From the NCBI RefSeq assembly GCF_900167405.1, contig NZ_FUWO01000002.1:124001-188000 (forward strand): DNA of 64,000 nucleotides, in the 5' to 3' direction. The translations under genes were made by a program, and so were the position numbers. The notes below the pieces were generated by a model. The model was not told the origin of the DNA. It saw only the letters and a program-made list of their open reading frames with translations, and searched no databases. This document shows, piece by piece, positions 17,651 through 28,379 of the stretch. The DNA comes from Globicatella sulfidifaciens DSM 15739 (GTDB taxonomy: Bacteria; Bacillota; Bacilli; Lactobacillales; Aerococcaceae). How positions within the stretch are numbered: the first letter of the stretch is position 1; every line of letters begins with the position of its first letter.

Positions 17651-17887
17651 TTAGAAACAATGGAAAATATTTGTCATACTACCTGAAAATTCGTGATAAA
17701 AAAGTTGATTAATAAGTTAAAGTGGCTACGCGATAAATCAATTAAAAAAAAGCGTGACAAGAAATAAAGAAGTATGAAGAATTGACACAAGTAGGAATTA
17801 ATCAGTCATTTTTGTATGCTAAGCAAACTCAGTTTAACGCAAATAAAAACATCGCAAAACCACGAGCATAATTCATGACAGAAGGGG

Positions 17888-17919
17888 TTGACAGAGGTTG
17901 AAGATTAATGTAATATAAT
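17888..17919 (+). promoter_or_regulatory. Upstream promoter of the rpoBC leader
   Basis: TTGACA (17888-17893) followed by overlapping TAATAT (17-base spacing, 17911) and TATAAT (17914). Transcripts from here would cross the hairpin at 17993-18048. From 17651 to 17887 I see only AT-rich sequence. Confidence 0.65.
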
Positions 17920-17992
17920 AAGTTGCAAAGACGCAGGAAAGTAGTTTAGAAAACGGGTTGAAATATTGTCCAACAGCGTTTTCACGAAAAGA

Positions 17993-18048
17993 ACAAAAGA
18001 TACGAGCCAATAATTTTTTTAAAACTCGATCTCTTTTGTCTTTTTTTT
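17993..18048 (+). terminator. Intrinsic terminator within the rpoB leader
   Basis: ACAAAAGATACGAG pairs with CTCGATCTCTTTTGT (18025-18039), followed by C and eight T. It lies between two promoter-like sequences and about 100 bases before rpoB, so it may attenuate transcripts started at 17888. Confidence 0.8.
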
Positions 18049-18073
18049 GCCTAAAAATAGTACAAAAAGTGAT

Positions 18074-18102
18074 TTGTTAGCTAAATGTAATATTTGTAAT
18101 AC
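18074..18102 (+). promoter_or_regulatory. Proximal promoter of rpoBC
   Basis: TTGTTA, exactly 17 bases, TAATAC, downstream of the leader terminator and about 40 bases before the rpoB start. Confidence 0.55.
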
Positions 18103-18146
18103 AAACGTAACTTTCGGCGCTTTAATATTTAGAAGGGGTGAACAGC

Positions 18147-21100
18147 TTGAGTCAGCATCATATTGTAAAATACGGTAAAAAAGCTCAAAGACGTAGTTAT
18201 GCGCGAATTGATGAAGTTTTGGAATTACCGAACTTAATCGAAATTCAAACTGATTCCTACCAATGGTTCCTTGATGAAGGATTGCGAGTAATGTTTGAAG
18301 ATATTTCTCCAATCGTTGATCATACTGAGAATTTGGAGTTGCATTTTATTGATTATGAACTTAAAGAAGCAAAATATAATTTAGAAGAGGCACGTAGCCA
18401 TGATGCCAACTATTCTAAACCAATTTATGTGACTTTACGTTTGGTTAATAAAGAAACAGGAGAAGTAAAAGAACAAGAAGTATTCTTCGGTGATTTCCCA
18501 ATTATGACCGAAATGGGTACATTCATTATTAACGGTGCTGAACGTGTTATCGTTTCACAATTAGTTCGTTCTCCAGGTGTTTACTATCATGATCGAGTGG
18601 ATAAAAAATCACGTCATAGTTATACATCTACCGTCATTCCTAATCGTGGTGCATGGTTAGAATTTGAGACGGATGCTAAAGGAATTGCTTATGTGCGTAT
18701 TGACCGTACACGTAAATTACCTTTAACCGCATTAGTTCGTGCATTAGGTTTTGGTTCAGATGAAGAAATTATTGATATTTTCAGTCAATCTGAATTACTA
18801 GATTTAACATTAGAAAAAGATGTCCATAAGAATATCACCGATTCACGTGTGGAAGAAGCCCTTAAAGATATTTACGAGCGTCTACGTCCAGGTGAACCAA
18901 AGACAGCAGAAAGCTCACGTAACTTATTAACAGCACGCTTCTTTGATCCACGTCGTTATGACTTAGCACCTGTAGGTCGTTATAAAGTTAATAAGAAATT
19001 ACATTTAAAACATCGTTTACTAGGTCTAACATTAGCTGAAACGTTAGCTGACCCTGAAACAGGAGAAGTTATCTTTAGTGAGGGGACGGAATTAGATCAA
19101 GAAAAAATCGATATTTTAACACCATACTTAGATAACAATATTAATTTGGTTACTTTGCATCCAGCACCTGAAAGTGTTGTTGCGGAACCAATTGATTTAC
19201 AAGTCATTCGTGTTTATTCACCAGCTGACCCTGAAAAAGTTATTAATATTATTGGAAATGGTAATATCGAAGGCGTTAAAAACTTAACACCAGCTGACAT
19301 TATCGCCTCAATCAACTACTATTTAAACTTAGAATTAAACATTGGAACAACTGATGATATTGACCATTTAGGTAACCGTCGTATTCGTTCTGTGGGTGAA
19401 TTATTACAAAACCAATTCCGTATTGGTTTAAGCCGTATGGAACGTGTGGTGCGCGAGCGTATGTCCTTACAAGATACTGCGACCATTACTCCACAACAAT
19501 TAATTAACATTCGTCCGGTCGTAGCAGCTATTAAAGAATTCTTCGGTTCTTCTCAGTTGTCACAATTTATGGACCAATCAAATCCATTAAGTGAGTTAAC
19601 TCATAAACGTCGTTTATCAGCCTTAGGGCCTGGTGGTTTAACGAGGGACCGTGCTGGATACGAAGTGCGTGACGTTCACTACTCTCACTATGGTCGTATG
19701 TGTCCAATTGAAACACCTGAAGGACCAAACATCGGATTAATTAATAGTTTATCTACCTATGCGAAAATTAATAAATTCGGTTTCATTGAGACACCTTACC
19801 GTAAAGTAGACAAAGAGTCCTTAAAAGTTACTGATGAAATTATTTACTTATCAGCCGATGAAGAAGATTTATATACAGTTGCGCAAGCTAACTCATTATT
19901 AAATGAAGATGGTTCATTCGTAAATGATGTGGTAATGTCACGTTATATTTCTGAGAATATAGAAGTACCAGTAAGCAAAGTTGACTTTATGGACGTTTCA
20001 CCTAAACAAGTAGTAGCGGTAGCGACAGCTTCTATTCCATTCTTAGAAAACGATGACTCTAACCGTGCTTTGATGGGAGCGAACATGCAACGTCAAGCAG
20101 TGCCATTGGTTAATCCACAATCACCATTGATCGGAACAGGTATGGAATATAAAGCAGCTCACGACTCGGGAGCGGCCTTATTGTGTAAACGTGACGGTGA
20201 AGTAGTTTATGTGGATGCGAATCGTGTGAAAGTTAAAGTAGCGGATGGTTCTACCGATGAATATCGTTTAACTAAATTTGCTCGTTCAAATGCGGGAACT
20301 TGTTACAACCAACGTCCAATCGTAAAATTAGGGGATATTGTTGAGAAAAATGATATATTAGCGGATGGACCTTCAATGGAAAATGGCGAAATGGCTTTAG
20401 GACAAAACCCATTAGTAGCCTTCATGACCTGGGATGGTTATAACTATGAGGACGCGGTCATCATGTCAGAGCGTTTAGTGAAAGATGATGTTTATACTTC
20501 AATTCACATCGAAGAATATGAATCAGAATCGCGTGATACGAAATTAGGACCTGAAGAAATTACGCGTGAAATCCCTAACGTAGGTGAAGATGCCCTTAAA
20601 TACTTAGATAAAGACGGTATTATTTCTATTGGGGCTGAAGTGAAAGATGGTGACATCTTAGTAGGTAAAGTCACACCTAAAGGGGTAACCGAATTATCTG
20701 CTGAAGAACGTTTATTACACGCAATCTTTGGTGAAAAAGCTCGTGAAGTCCGTGATACTTCATTACGTGTGCCTCACGGTGGTGGCGGTATTGTTCATGA
20801 TGTTAAAGTCTTTACACGCGAAGCTGGCGATGAATTAGCACCAGGTGTAAATAAATTAGTTCGTGTCTATATCGTTCAAAAACGTAAAATTAGTGAAGGG
20901 GATAAAATGGCCGGCCGTCACGGTAATAAAGGGGTAGTATCCTTAATTATGCCGGAAGAAGATATGCCATTTATGCCTGATGGAACACCAATTGACATTA
21001 TGTTAAACCCATTAGGGGTACCTTCACGTATGAATATTGGACAAGTATTAGAATTACACTTAGGGATGGCTGCTCGTCAAATGGGCATTAAAATTGCGAC

Positions 21101-21758
21101 TCCAGTCTTTGATGGTGCGACCGAAGAAGATGTGTGGGATACCGTTAAAGAAGCCGGATTAGAACAAGATGCGAAGACCATTCTCTATGATGGACGTACA
21201 GGTGAACCATTTGACCGTAAGATTTCTGTTGGGGTTATGTACATGATTAAATTAGCCCACATGGTTGATGATAAATTACATGCTCGTTCAACAGGACCTT
21301 ACTCATTAGTAACGCAACAACCTTTAGGTGGTAAAGCACAATTTGGTGGACAACGTTTTGGTGAGATGGAAGTTTGGGCACTAGAAGCTTATGGTGCTGC
21401 TTATACTTTACAAGAAATCTTAACGTATAAATCCGATGATGTTGTGGGACGTGTGAAAACATATGAAGCAATCGTTAAAGGTCAACCAATTCCGCGTCCA
21501 GGTGTACCAGAATCCTTCCGCGTATTGGTCAAAGAATTACAAGCCTTAGGATTAGATCTTAAAGTATTAGATGCAGATGATAATGAAATCGAATTACGTG
21601 ACGATGACGATGATGATGACGTAATTAACTACAATGCATTAGATAAATATCGTGAAGAACAAAAACAAGCTGAAAAAGCTAAACTAGAAGCAGAAGTTGG
21701 CGAAACAGAAAACAACACTGAAAAAGAGTCAGCAGAAGTAGAAACAGTTGAAGAATAG
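18147..21758 (+). CDS. rpoB: RNA polymerase beta subunit
   Basis: Catalytic core subunit of RNA polymerase, about 1203 residues. It opens with the conserved [20 protein letters not shown]. The rifampicin-binding region ([17 protein letters not shown], then [14 protein letters not shown]) has the wild-type Gln, Asp, His, Arg and Ser at the classic resistance positions, so nothing predicts rifampicin resistance. The C-terminus ends in an acidic, low-complexity tail with runs of Asp and Glu. I choose TTG 18147, eight bases after AAGGGG; a GTG at 18138 overlaps that site. rpoC follows after 55 bases, with a small TTGGAG...CTCCAA hairpin between them. Confidence 0.97.
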   Translation: MSQHHIVKYGKKAQRRSYARIDEVLELPNLIEIQTDSYQWFLDEGLRVMFEDISPIVDHTENLELHFIDYELKEAKYNLEEARSHDANYSKPIYVTLRLVNKETGEVKEQEVFFGDFPIMTEMGTFIINGAERVIVSQLVRSPGVYYHDRVDKKSRHSYTSTVIPNRGAWLEFETDAKGIAYVRIDRTRKLPLTALVRALGFGSDEEIIDIFSQSELLDLTLEKDVHKNITDSRVEEALKDIYERLRPGEPKTAESSRNLLTARFFDPRRYDLAPVGRYKVNKKLHLKHRLLGLTLAETLADPETGEVIFSEGTELDQEKIDILTPYLDNNINLVTLHPAPESVVAEPIDLQVIRVYSPADPEKVINIIGNGNIEGVKNLTPADIIASINYYLNLELNIGTTDDIDHLGNRRIRSVGELLQNQFRIGLSRMERVVRERMSLQDTATITPQQLINIRPVVAAIKEFFGSSQLSQFMDQSNPLSELTHKRRLSALGPGGLTRDRAGYEVRDVHYSHYGRMCPIETPEGPNIGLINSLSTYAKINKFGFIETPYRKVDKESLKVTDEIIYLSADEEDLYTVAQANSLLNEDGSFVNDVVMSRYISENIEVPVSKVDFMDVSPKQVVAVATASIPFLENDDSNRALMGANMQRQAVPLVNPQSPLIGTGMEYKAAHDSGAALLCKRDGEVVYVDANRVKVKVADGSTDEYRLTKFARSNAGTCYNQRPIVKLGDIVEKNDILADGPSMENGEMALGQNPLVAFMTWDGYNYEDAVIMSERLVKDDVYTSIHIEEYESESRDTKLGPEEITREIPNVGEDALKYLDKDGIISIGAEVKDGDILVGKVTPKGVTELSAEERLLHAIFGEKAREVRDTSLRVPHGGGGIVHDVKVFTREAGDELAPGVNKLVRVYIVQKRKISEGDKMAGRHGNKGVVSLIMPEEDMPFMPDGTPIDIMLNPLGVPSRMNIGQVLELHLGMAARQMGIKIATPVFDGATEEDVWDTVKEAGLEQDAKTILYDGRTGEPFDRKISVGVMYMIKLAHMVDDKLHARSTGPYSLVTQQPLGGKAQFGGQRFGEMEVWALEAYGAAYTLQEILTYKSDDVVGRVKTYEAIVKGQPIPRPGVPESFRVLVKELQALGLDLKVLDADDNEIELRDDDDDDDVINYNALDKYREEQKQAEKAKLEAEVGETENNTEKESAEVETVEE

Positions 21759-21813
21759 CCTAGGTGCCATTGGAGTATTAGGCGCTCCAAAATAAAAAAA
21801 GGAGGTCGGCCCC

Positions 21814-24800
21814 TTGATAGATGTTAATAATTTCGAAGCCATGCAAATTGGCTTAGCATCCTCCGAAAAAATTCGTAGTTGGTCATACGGTGAAGTAAAA
21901 AAACCTGAAACCATTAACTACCGTACATTAAAACCTGAACGTGACGGATTATTCTGTGAACGTATTTTCGGACCAACTAAAGATTGGGAATGTAGCTGTG
22001 GTAAATTAAAACGCGTTCGTTATAAAGGACGCGTCTGTGATCGTTGTGGTGTTGAAGTAACGAAAGCAAAAGTACGTCGTGAAAGAATGGGACATATTGA
22101 ATTAGCTGCTCCGGTTACACACGTATGGTATTTCAAAGGAATTCCAAGTCGTATGGGATTAGTATTGGATATTAGTCCACGTTACTTAGAAGAAGTGATT
22201 TACTTTGCTTCATACATCGTTATTGATCCAGGTGATACCCCGTTAGAATTTAAATCATTATTAACGGAAGCAGAATATCGTGAGAAAAAACGCGAATACG
22301 GTGACCGTTTCTATGCAAAAATGGGTGCAGAAGCCGTTAAAGAATTACTGGAAATGGTAGACGTTGAAAAAGAAGTTGAAGAATTAAGAGAAATCTTAAA
22401 AACCGCAACTGGTCAAAAGCGTACACGTGCGATTCGCCGTTTAGACATCTTGGATGCTTTCAATGAATCAGGTAATAAACCAGAATGGATGGTATTAGAT
22501 GTCCTACCTGTTATCCCACCTGATATTCGTCCAATGGTTCAACTAGAAGGTGGACGTTTTGCGACAAGTGACTTGAATGATCTATACCGTCGTGTTATTA
22601 ACCGTAATAACCGTTTGAAACGCTTATTAGATTTAGGCGCACCTGGTATTATTGTTCAAAACGAAAAACGTATGTTACAAGAAGCGGTTGACGCTTTGAT
22701 TGATAATGGTCGTCGTGGTCGTGCCGTAACCGGACCAGGTAACCGTCCATTAAAATCTTTATCGCATATGTTAAAAGGGAAACAAGGTCGTTTCCGTCAA
22801 AACTTATTAGGTAAACGTGTAGACTACTCAGGGCGTTCTGTTATCGTCGTTGGACCTAACTTAAAAATGTATCAATGTGGTTTACCAAAAGAAATGGCAA
22901 TTGAATTATTCAAACCTTTTGTAATGAAAGAATTAGTTGAACGTGAAATTGCTAGCAATATCAAAAATGCTAAACGTATGATTGAAACTCAAGATGATGC
23001 GATTTGGCCTGTAATTGAAGAAGTTATTCGTGAACATCCAGTGTTACTTAACCGTGCACCTACGCTTCACCGTTTAGGGATTCAAGCTTTCGAGCCGACC
23101 TTAGTTGAAGGTCGCGCAATCCGTCTACACCCATTAGTGTGTGAGGCATATAATGCCGACTTTGACGGGGACCAAATGGCGGTACACGTACCTTTATCAG
23201 AAGAAGCACAAGCAGAAGCACGGTTGCTAATGTTAGCAGCTCAAAATATCTTAAACCCTAAAGATGGTAAACCTGTCGTAACACCATCTCAAGATATGGT
23301 CTTAGGTAACTATTATCTAACTTTAGAAGAACCAGGACGTATCGGTGAAGGTTTAGTATTAAGTAGTGTGGGTGAAGCAGAAATTGCTTATCAAAATGGT
23401 TATGTACATTTACATACACGTGTTGCCATTCCAGCTAAAGCATTACCTGGAAAACCATTTACTGAATGGCAAAAAGAACGTTTAATGGTGACAACAATTG
23501 GTAAATTATTCTTCAATGAGATTATGCCAATAGAGTTTCCTTACTTAAATGAACCTACTAATGCGAACCTAACCCAACAAACACCTGATAAATATTTCTT
23601 AGAACCGGGAACAGATGTACCAGAAGCGATTGCCGCAATGGAGATGGTACCACCGTTTAAGAAAAAAGACTTTGGTAATATTATTGCGGAAGTATTCAAA
23701 CGATTCCAAATTACGGAAACGTCTGTGATGTTAGATAAATTGAAAAACTTAGGTTACAAGTATTCAACACGTGCTGGTATTACTGTTGGGGTTGCAGACG
23801 TATTACGTCTAGAATCTAAAGATGGTATTTTAGAGGAAGCACATAAAAAAGTTGAAAATATCACGAAACAATATCGTCGTGGTTTAATTACCGAAGATGA
23901 ACGTTATGGAAGTGTTATTCGTACTTGGGAGCAAGCAAAAGATAAGATTCAAGAGGATCTTAAGAGCTCATTACCAAGATTAAACCCAATCCATATGATG
24001 TCGGATTCAGGTGCCCGTGGTAATATCTCTAACTTTACTCAATTAGCGGGTATGCGTGGTAACATGGCGGCGCCAAGTGGTAAGATTATCGAATTACCGA
24101 TTACATCAAACTTCCGTGAAGGATTATCAGTCTTAGAGATGTTTATTTCTACTCACGGTGCTCGTAAAGGGATGACCGATACGGCCTTGAAGACAGCCGA
24201 ATCAGGTTATTTAACACGTCGTTTAGTTGACGTAGCGCAAGATGTTATCGTTCGTGAAGACGACTGTGGTACTGATAAAGGCATTGTGATTACCGAAATT
24301 GCTGATGGAAACAGTGTGATTGAGTCATTAGAAGAACGATTAATTGGTCGTTATACTCAAAAAACAGTCCGTCACCCTGAAACAGGTGAGGTAATTATAG
24401 GACCAAATGAATTGATTTCTGAAGATTTAGCAGCGACTATCGTTAATGCAGGTATTAAAGAAGTAACGATTCGTTCAGTCTTTACATGTAATACACAACA
24501 TGGTGTATGTAAAAAATGTTATGGCCGTAACTTAGCGACCGGATCTGAAGTAGAAGTTGGGGAAGCGGTCGGAACGATTGCAGCTCAATCAATCGGAGAA
24601 CCTGGTACTCAGTTAACCATGCGTACTTTCCATACCGGAGGGGTTGCGGGTGGTGGCGATATCACTCAAGGTTTACCTCGTATTCAAGAGATTTTTGAAG
24701 CGCGTAATCCTAAAGGACAAGCGACTATTACAGAAGTAGCCGGTGTTGTGGAATCAATCGAAGAAAAAGTGGGCGACCGTTCGAAAGATATTACGATAGC

Positions 24801-25455
24801 TGGTAACGGTGATACTCGTACTTATAATGTTGCTTATCAAGCACGCTTGAAAGTAAAAGAAGGCGATATAGTTGAACGTGGTCAAGCGTTAACGGAAGGT
24901 TCTATTGATCCAAAAGAATTGTTACGTGTTACTGACGTGATTACAGTTGAAAAATACTTATTACGTGAAGTACAAGCGGTATACCGTGGCCAAGGGGTAG
25001 AAATCGGCGATAAACACATCGAAGTAATGGTTCGTCAAATGTCACGTAAAGTACGCGTTATGGACCCAGCAGGCACAAAAATTCTACCAGGTGCTTTAAT
25101 GGATATCGCAGACTTTGCTCATGCGAATGCATCTTCTATTAAAGCCGGAGAAATCCCAGCGACAGCGCGTCCAGTGTTATTAGGAATTACCAAAGCAGCC
25201 TTAGAGACGAATTCATTTATTTCTGCTGCATCATTCCAAGAAACAACTCGTGTCTTAACAGATGCTGCCATTCGCGGTAAGAAAGATGTCTTATTAGGAC
25301 TAAAAGAGAATGTTACAATTGGTAAATTAATCCCTGCTGGTACTGGTATGACCAGATATCGTAATATCAAATCAAACCTAGACGTACAAGCAGAATTAAA
25401 CGAAGCTGAAGCAACTTCAGCGACAGAAGCAACTGAAACCGCAGAAGTAGAATAA
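21814..25455 (+). CDS. rpoC: RNA polymerase beta' subunit
   Basis: Catalytic core subunit of RNA polymerase, 1213 residues. The start is TTG 21814, seven bases after AAAGGAGG. The N-terminal zinc ribbon cysteines are C60, C62, C75 and C78. The Mg-binding active site [12 protein letters not shown] is near residues 447-458, and the second zinc site lies around [13 protein letters not shown]. The trigger-loop segment ([20 protein letters not shown]) is intact. The C-terminal extension is short and rich in Glu, Ala and Thr. Transcribed with rpoB; the 3' side holds a copy of the dispersed hairpin repeat before the terminator. Confidence 0.97.
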   Translation: MIDVNNFEAMQIGLASSEKIRSWSYGEVKKPETINYRTLKPERDGLFCERIFGPTKDWECSCGKLKRVRYKGRVCDRCGVEVTKAKVRRERMGHIELAAPVTHVWYFKGIPSRMGLVLDISPRYLEEVIYFASYIVIDPGDTPLEFKSLLTEAEYREKKREYGDRFYAKMGAEAVKELLEMVDVEKEVEELREILKTATGQKRTRAIRRLDILDAFNESGNKPEWMVLDVLPVIPPDIRPMVQLEGGRFATSDLNDLYRRVINRNNRLKRLLDLGAPGIIVQNEKRMLQEAVDALIDNGRRGRAVTGPGNRPLKSLSHMLKGKQGRFRQNLLGKRVDYSGRSVIVVGPNLKMYQCGLPKEMAIELFKPFVMKELVEREIASNIKNAKRMIETQDDAIWPVIEEVIREHPVLLNRAPTLHRLGIQAFEPTLVEGRAIRLHPLVCEAYNADFDGDQMAVHVPLSEEAQAEARLLMLAAQNILNPKDGKPVVTPSQDMVLGNYYLTLEEPGRIGEGLVLSSVGEAEIAYQNGYVHLHTRVAIPAKALPGKPFTEWQKERLMVTTIGKLFFNEIMPIEFPYLNEPTNANLTQQTPDKYFLEPGTDVPEAIAAMEMVPPFKKKDFGNIIAEVFKRFQITETSVMLDKLKNLGYKYSTRAGITVGVADVLRLESKDGILEEAHKKVENITKQYRRGLITEDERYGSVIRTWEQAKDKIQEDLKSSLPRLNPIHMMSDSGARGNISNFTQLAGMRGNMAAPSGKIIELPITSNFREGLSVLEMFISTHGARKGMTDTALKTAESGYLTRRLVDVAQDVIVREDDCGTDKGIVITEIADGNSVIESLEERLIGRYTQKTVRHPETGEVIIGPNELISEDLAATIVNAGIKEVTIRSVFTCNTQHGVCKKCYGRNLATGSEVEVGEAVGTIAAQSIGEPGTQLTMRTFHTGGVAGGGDITQGLPRIQEIFEARNPKGQATITEVAGVVESIEEKVGDRSKDITIAGNGDTRTYNVAYQARLKVKEGDIVERGQALTEGSIDPKELLRVTDVITVEKYLLREVQAVYRGQGVEIGDKHIEVMVRQMSRKVRVMDPAGTKILPGALMDIADFAHANASSIKAGEIPATARPVLLGITKAALETNSFISAASFQETTRVLTDAAIRGKKDVLLGLKENVTIGKLIPAGTGMTRYRNIKSNLDVQAELNEAEATSATEATETAEVE

Positions 25456-25459
25456 TTTA

Positions 25460-25582
25460 GCGCAGAGGTTGAGTGGTCTTAAATAGAGTCTTAATGACTT
25501 GTTTGAGAGCTACTCACCTGTGCGAGTGGGTGGACAGACGAAGCGAAAGTCATTTGGTTTTCTACGTCTTGCCCGCTTTCAT
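25460..25582 (+). repeat. Dispersed repeat: module A then module B, after rpoC
   Basis: A degenerate module A (GCGCAGAGGTTGAGTGG...GTCTTAA, 25460-25497) is followed by module B (25520-25582: GGGTGGACAGACGAAGCG...TCTTGCCCGCTTTC). Same order and orientation relative to the preceding gene as at the other three sites. Confidence 0.75.
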
Positions 25583-25593
25583 TGAGAAGTAAT

Positions 25594-25639
25594 AGAGGTT
25601 GAACTAAAACATAAAAGTTTGGTTCGACCTCTTTTTTTT
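25594..25639 (+). terminator. Intrinsic terminator of rpoBC
   Basis: AGAGGTTGAACTAAAAC pairs with GTTTGGTTCGACCTCT, followed by eight T. It lies beyond the repeat, so the repeat is part of the rpoBC 3' untranslated region. Confidence 0.92.
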
Positions 25640-25744
25640 GTTTGTCATAAAAGCGATTGATTCAGAAAATAACAGTCATTCTGATTCTTACCGAAGACAA
25701 ATTGGGAATCAAACTTAATTAAAGAAGACTAATTAAATTAAAAA

Positions 25745-25753
25745 TGTTATAAT
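25745..25753 (+). promoter_or_regulatory. Extended -10 upstream of the hydroxyacid dehydrogenase gene
   Basis: TGT-TATAAT. It would give a leader of about 165 bases before ATG 25923. That leader contains an unused AGGGAGGG sequence with no good start codon at the right distance, and a second AT-rich -10-like stretch near 25842. Confidence 0.45.
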
Positions 25754-25922
25754 ATTCAAATGAAAAAATAAGGGAGGGATAAACAGAATAAAAAAAACTA
25801 TGCGAACTATTTATTTTATTTATACCCCTATAAATTATATATATAATGAAGTGTTATTATGCTATTGTGAATTACTATTCAAAGTCTTATGATTAAAATA
25901 GTACATAAAGGGGGAATAAATA

Positions 25923-26918
25923 ATGCGTAAAATTATTATGTTTGGTGTTCGGGATGAAGAAAGAACCGTAGCTGAGAATTGGGCGAAGGAACATCAAGTT
26001 GAATTATCAATAAATGAAGAAAATTTTACACCAGAATTAATCGAACGAGTGAAGGGTTATGATGGCTTATCTTTATCACAAGTAGGAAAATTAGATGAGT
26101 CATTATATGCACAATTACATCAAATGGGAATTAAGCAAATTGCGCAACGAAGTGCGGGAGTAGACATGTATAATTTGGCTTTGGCTAAAGAGAATGACAT
26201 TATTATTTCAAACGTACCAAGTTACTCACCAGAATCGATTGCTGAATGGACAGTTGCAATGGCTTTAAATATCATTCGTAAATACGATTTAATTCAAGAA
26301 AGAGTGAATGAACATAATTTCTCATGGACACCTGAAATCCGCGGACGTTTAATGGGGGACATGAAAGTTGCTGTATTAGGAACAGGACGGATTGGTCAGG
26401 CAGTGGCCCGTTTCTTTAAAGGTTTTGGTTGTGAAATTATCGGTTATGATTTATATCCAAATTCGCAATTATCTGATTTATTAACCTATGGTGACTCTAT
26501 TGAAGAGGTCATTAAGGATGCTGATATTATTTCATTACACATGCCAGCAACTGAAGAAAATTATCATTTATTTGATAAAGAATTATTATTAAAATGTAAA
26601 AAAGATGCGATTTTATTAAATATGGCACGAGGTGCTTTAATTGATACGAAAGCTTTAATTGAAGTATTGGATGAAGGTCATTTAATGGGGGCCGGTTTGG
26701 ATACTTATGAAGAGGAAGGGCCGTTGATTCCTAAAAACTTAACAGACCAAACGATTGAAGATGAGTTATTCCTGCAAGTTATTAATCATCCAAAGATTAT
26801 TTATTCACCACACATTGCTTTTTATACGGATGAAGCCGTGAAGAACTTAGTTGAAGGTGGCTTAAATGCAACATTAGAAGTCATTGAAACGGGAACGACC
26901 CGTAATCGTGTAAATTAA
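25923..26918 (+). CDS. D-2-hydroxyacid dehydrogenase (D-lactate dehydrogenase type)
   Basis: NAD-dependent reduction of a 2-oxoacid, most likely pyruvate, to the D-hydroxyacid; cytoplasmic. 331 residues. The nucleotide-binding fold has VLGTGRIGQAVARFFKGFG, and the catalytic triad is visible as Arg in NMARGALIDT, Glu in DTYEEEGP and His in YSPHIAFYTDE. IAQRSAGVDMYNL is the substrate loop of the D-LDH branch, though D-2-hydroxyisocaproate dehydrogenases are close. The ATG follows AAAGGGGG. The EIIC-like gene comes 52 bases later and is probably co-transcribed. Confidence 0.88.
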   Translation: MRKIIMFGVRDEERTVAENWAKEHQVELSINEENFTPELIERVKGYDGLSLSQVGKLDESLYAQLHQMGIKQIAQRSAGVDMYNLALAKENDIIISNVPSYSPESIAEWTVAMALNIIRKYDLIQERVNEHNFSWTPEIRGRLMGDMKVAVLGTGRIGQAVARFFKGFGCEIIGYDLYPNSQLSDLLTYGDSIEEVIKDADIISLHMPATEENYHLFDKELLLKCKKDAILLNMARGALIDTKALIEVLDEGHLMGAGLDTYEEEGPLIPKNLTDQTIEDELFLQVINHPKIIYSPHIAFYTDEAVKNLVEGGLNATLEVIETGTTRNRVN

Positions 26919-26970
26919 TTAATCATCAAAAGCAGTAAACATCAATAAGATAGTAAGGAATGTGAACGAG

Positions 26971-28011
26971 ATGGAAAGTAAAATGACAGCAAATAAATTT
27001 GCGATGAATATTTTAAATGGATTGGCATTGGGGACGGTAGTGGTCTTGATTCCAGGGGCGCTACTATCGGAATTATTTAAGGCGATTATGCCAGGCTCTC
27101 CAATTTTAAATGCCTTAGCTATGTCTAATTCTATGTTAGGATTAGTTTGTGGTATGATGGTTGGCTTGAATTTTAAATTTAATCCGATCCAATCGGCTTC
27201 AGTCGGATTGGCGGCGATGTATGCTTCAGGTGCCGTTCAATTTGCTGATGGGGCGATGACGATTAAAGGGACCGGCGATATTATAAATGTTGGTTTAACA
27301 GCCGCTTTAGCTGCATTGGTGATTTTATTAGTAGGCGATAAATTAAAATCTTATACTATTATTGTCATTCCGGCATTATTATTAGCCGGTGTTGGCGGTC
27401 TTGGAAGAATGATCTTACCTTATGTTAATAGCATTACAACCTTAATTGGACAAGGGGTTGCTTCGTTATTAACACTGCAACCGATTATAATGAGTATTTT
27501 GATTGCGATTATTTTTGCGATTTTAATTGTTTCTCCTATTACTACCGTCGGCATCGCTTTAGCTGTTGGATTATCAGGTATTGGTTCTGGTGCTGGTAAC
27601 TTAGGTATTTGTGCTTGTGGTTTTGGTTTAGCGATTATGGGATGGAATGTCAATGGTGTGGGTACAAGTATGGCACATTTTATTGGCTCACCCAAAATGT
27701 CCATGCCGGTCGTAGTGAAAAATCCTAAAACAATGATTCCAATTATCGCTAATGCAGCCGTCTGTGGTTTGATTGCTCAGATTTTCAATATTCAAGGAAC
27801 GCCAATGTCCGCTGGTTTTGGTTTTTCTGGTTTAGTTGGGCCAATTAACGCGATAAACTTAGCTGAAGGTGGTTTTGGCAATGTTAAGAATATTTTAGTG
27901 TCGATTTTAGCGTTTATTGTGATTCCAGTGGCAATGGGATTTGTATTTAAACATGTCTTTACCAAAGTAATGCCGATTGTCTCTGAAGAAGATTATCGCT
28001 TAGATCTATAA
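26971..28011 (+). CDS. EIIC-like membrane transporter (PTS EIIC family 2)
   Basis: Integral membrane protein of about 346 residues with around ten hydrophobic segments and glycine-rich loops (GGVGGLGRM, GSGAGNLGICACGFGLAIMG, AGFGFSGLVGP). It fits the stand-alone EIIC-like family PF13303 (recognised from memory). No EIIA or EIIB domain or gene is nearby, so phosphotransferase function is not shown. I prefer ATG 26971 over GTG 26962, which is only two bases from AAGGA. Pairing with the hydroxyacid dehydrogenase suggests transport of a related organic acid or sugar; that is inference. Confidence 0.7.
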   Translation: MESKMTANKFAMNILNGLALGTVVVLIPGALLSELFKAIMPGSPILNALAMSNSMLGLVCGMMVGLNFKFNPIQSASVGLAAMYASGAVQFADGAMTIKGTGDIINVGLTAALAALVILLVGDKLKSYTIIVIPALLLAGVGGLGRMILPYVNSITTLIGQGVASLLTLQPIIMSILIAIIFAILIVSPITTVGIALAVGLSGIGSGAGNLGICACGFGLAIMGWNVNGVGTSMAHFIGSPKMSMPVVVKNPKTMIPIIANAAVCGLIAQIFNIQGTPMSAGFGFSGLVGPINAINLAEGGFGNVKNILVSILAFIVIPVAMGFVFKHVFTKVMPIVSEEDYRLDL

Positions 28012-28132
28012 TGATAGGATGTCCAGGCAGAAAGCTACTGATGTTACTTTGAGTTGATAAAATTTTTATTATTAAAAGTCAAGGCAGTATCAAACGGTAC
28101 TTGCTGGACTATTAATCGTAATCTAAGAGATT

Positions 28133-28226
28133 TAGTGTAAATAACGGATCGAAAGTGAGCTAAAAAGGATGCATGACCATGGGCCCCTCTGACAGTGCTA
28201 AGGTAAATAACAGGACGAAAGTAAGG
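28133..28226. repeat. Two degenerate direct repeats in a gene-free gap
   Basis: The gap 28012-28378 has no convincing gene. A 28-base motif around GTAAATAACNGGNNCGAAAGT occurs at 28133-28160 and again at 28199-28226, 66 bases apart. The second copy sits within a GCCCCTC...GAGGGGC stem (about 28182-28242). The minus-strand ORF here (28044-28259) only translates the repeats. Confidence 0.5.
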
Positions 28227-28331
28227 TTCCATTTCTGAGGGGCATAATACTGAGATCAATTTTTACATGAAGACCTTAATAGAAGGGTCGTTATCCTAGA
28301 TAACAATCAAATGGTCTATATGTAGACAAAG

Positions 28332-28379
28332 AACACCACCTAAAAGGCAGCGAAGCCATTTAAGTGGTGTTTTATTGTT
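28332..28379. terminator. Terminator between convergent genes
   Basis: AACACCAC(C)TAAA pairs with TTTA(A)GTGGTGTT, with an inner GGCAGCGAAGCC hairpin and T-rich flank, between the EIIC-like gene (+) and the LysR gene (-). Confidence 0.7.

Noticed and set aside
25800-25892. Short ORF (30 codons, MRTIYFIYTP...) in the leader of the hydroxyacid dehydrogenase gene
   Set aside because: The AGGGAGGG upstream is about 20 bases from the ATG, too far, and the sequence is plain AT-rich.
28044-28259. 71-residue minus-strand ORF with FRPVIY/FRSVIY repeat
   Set aside because: It covers the duplicated non-coding motif; no ribosome site and no coding bias.
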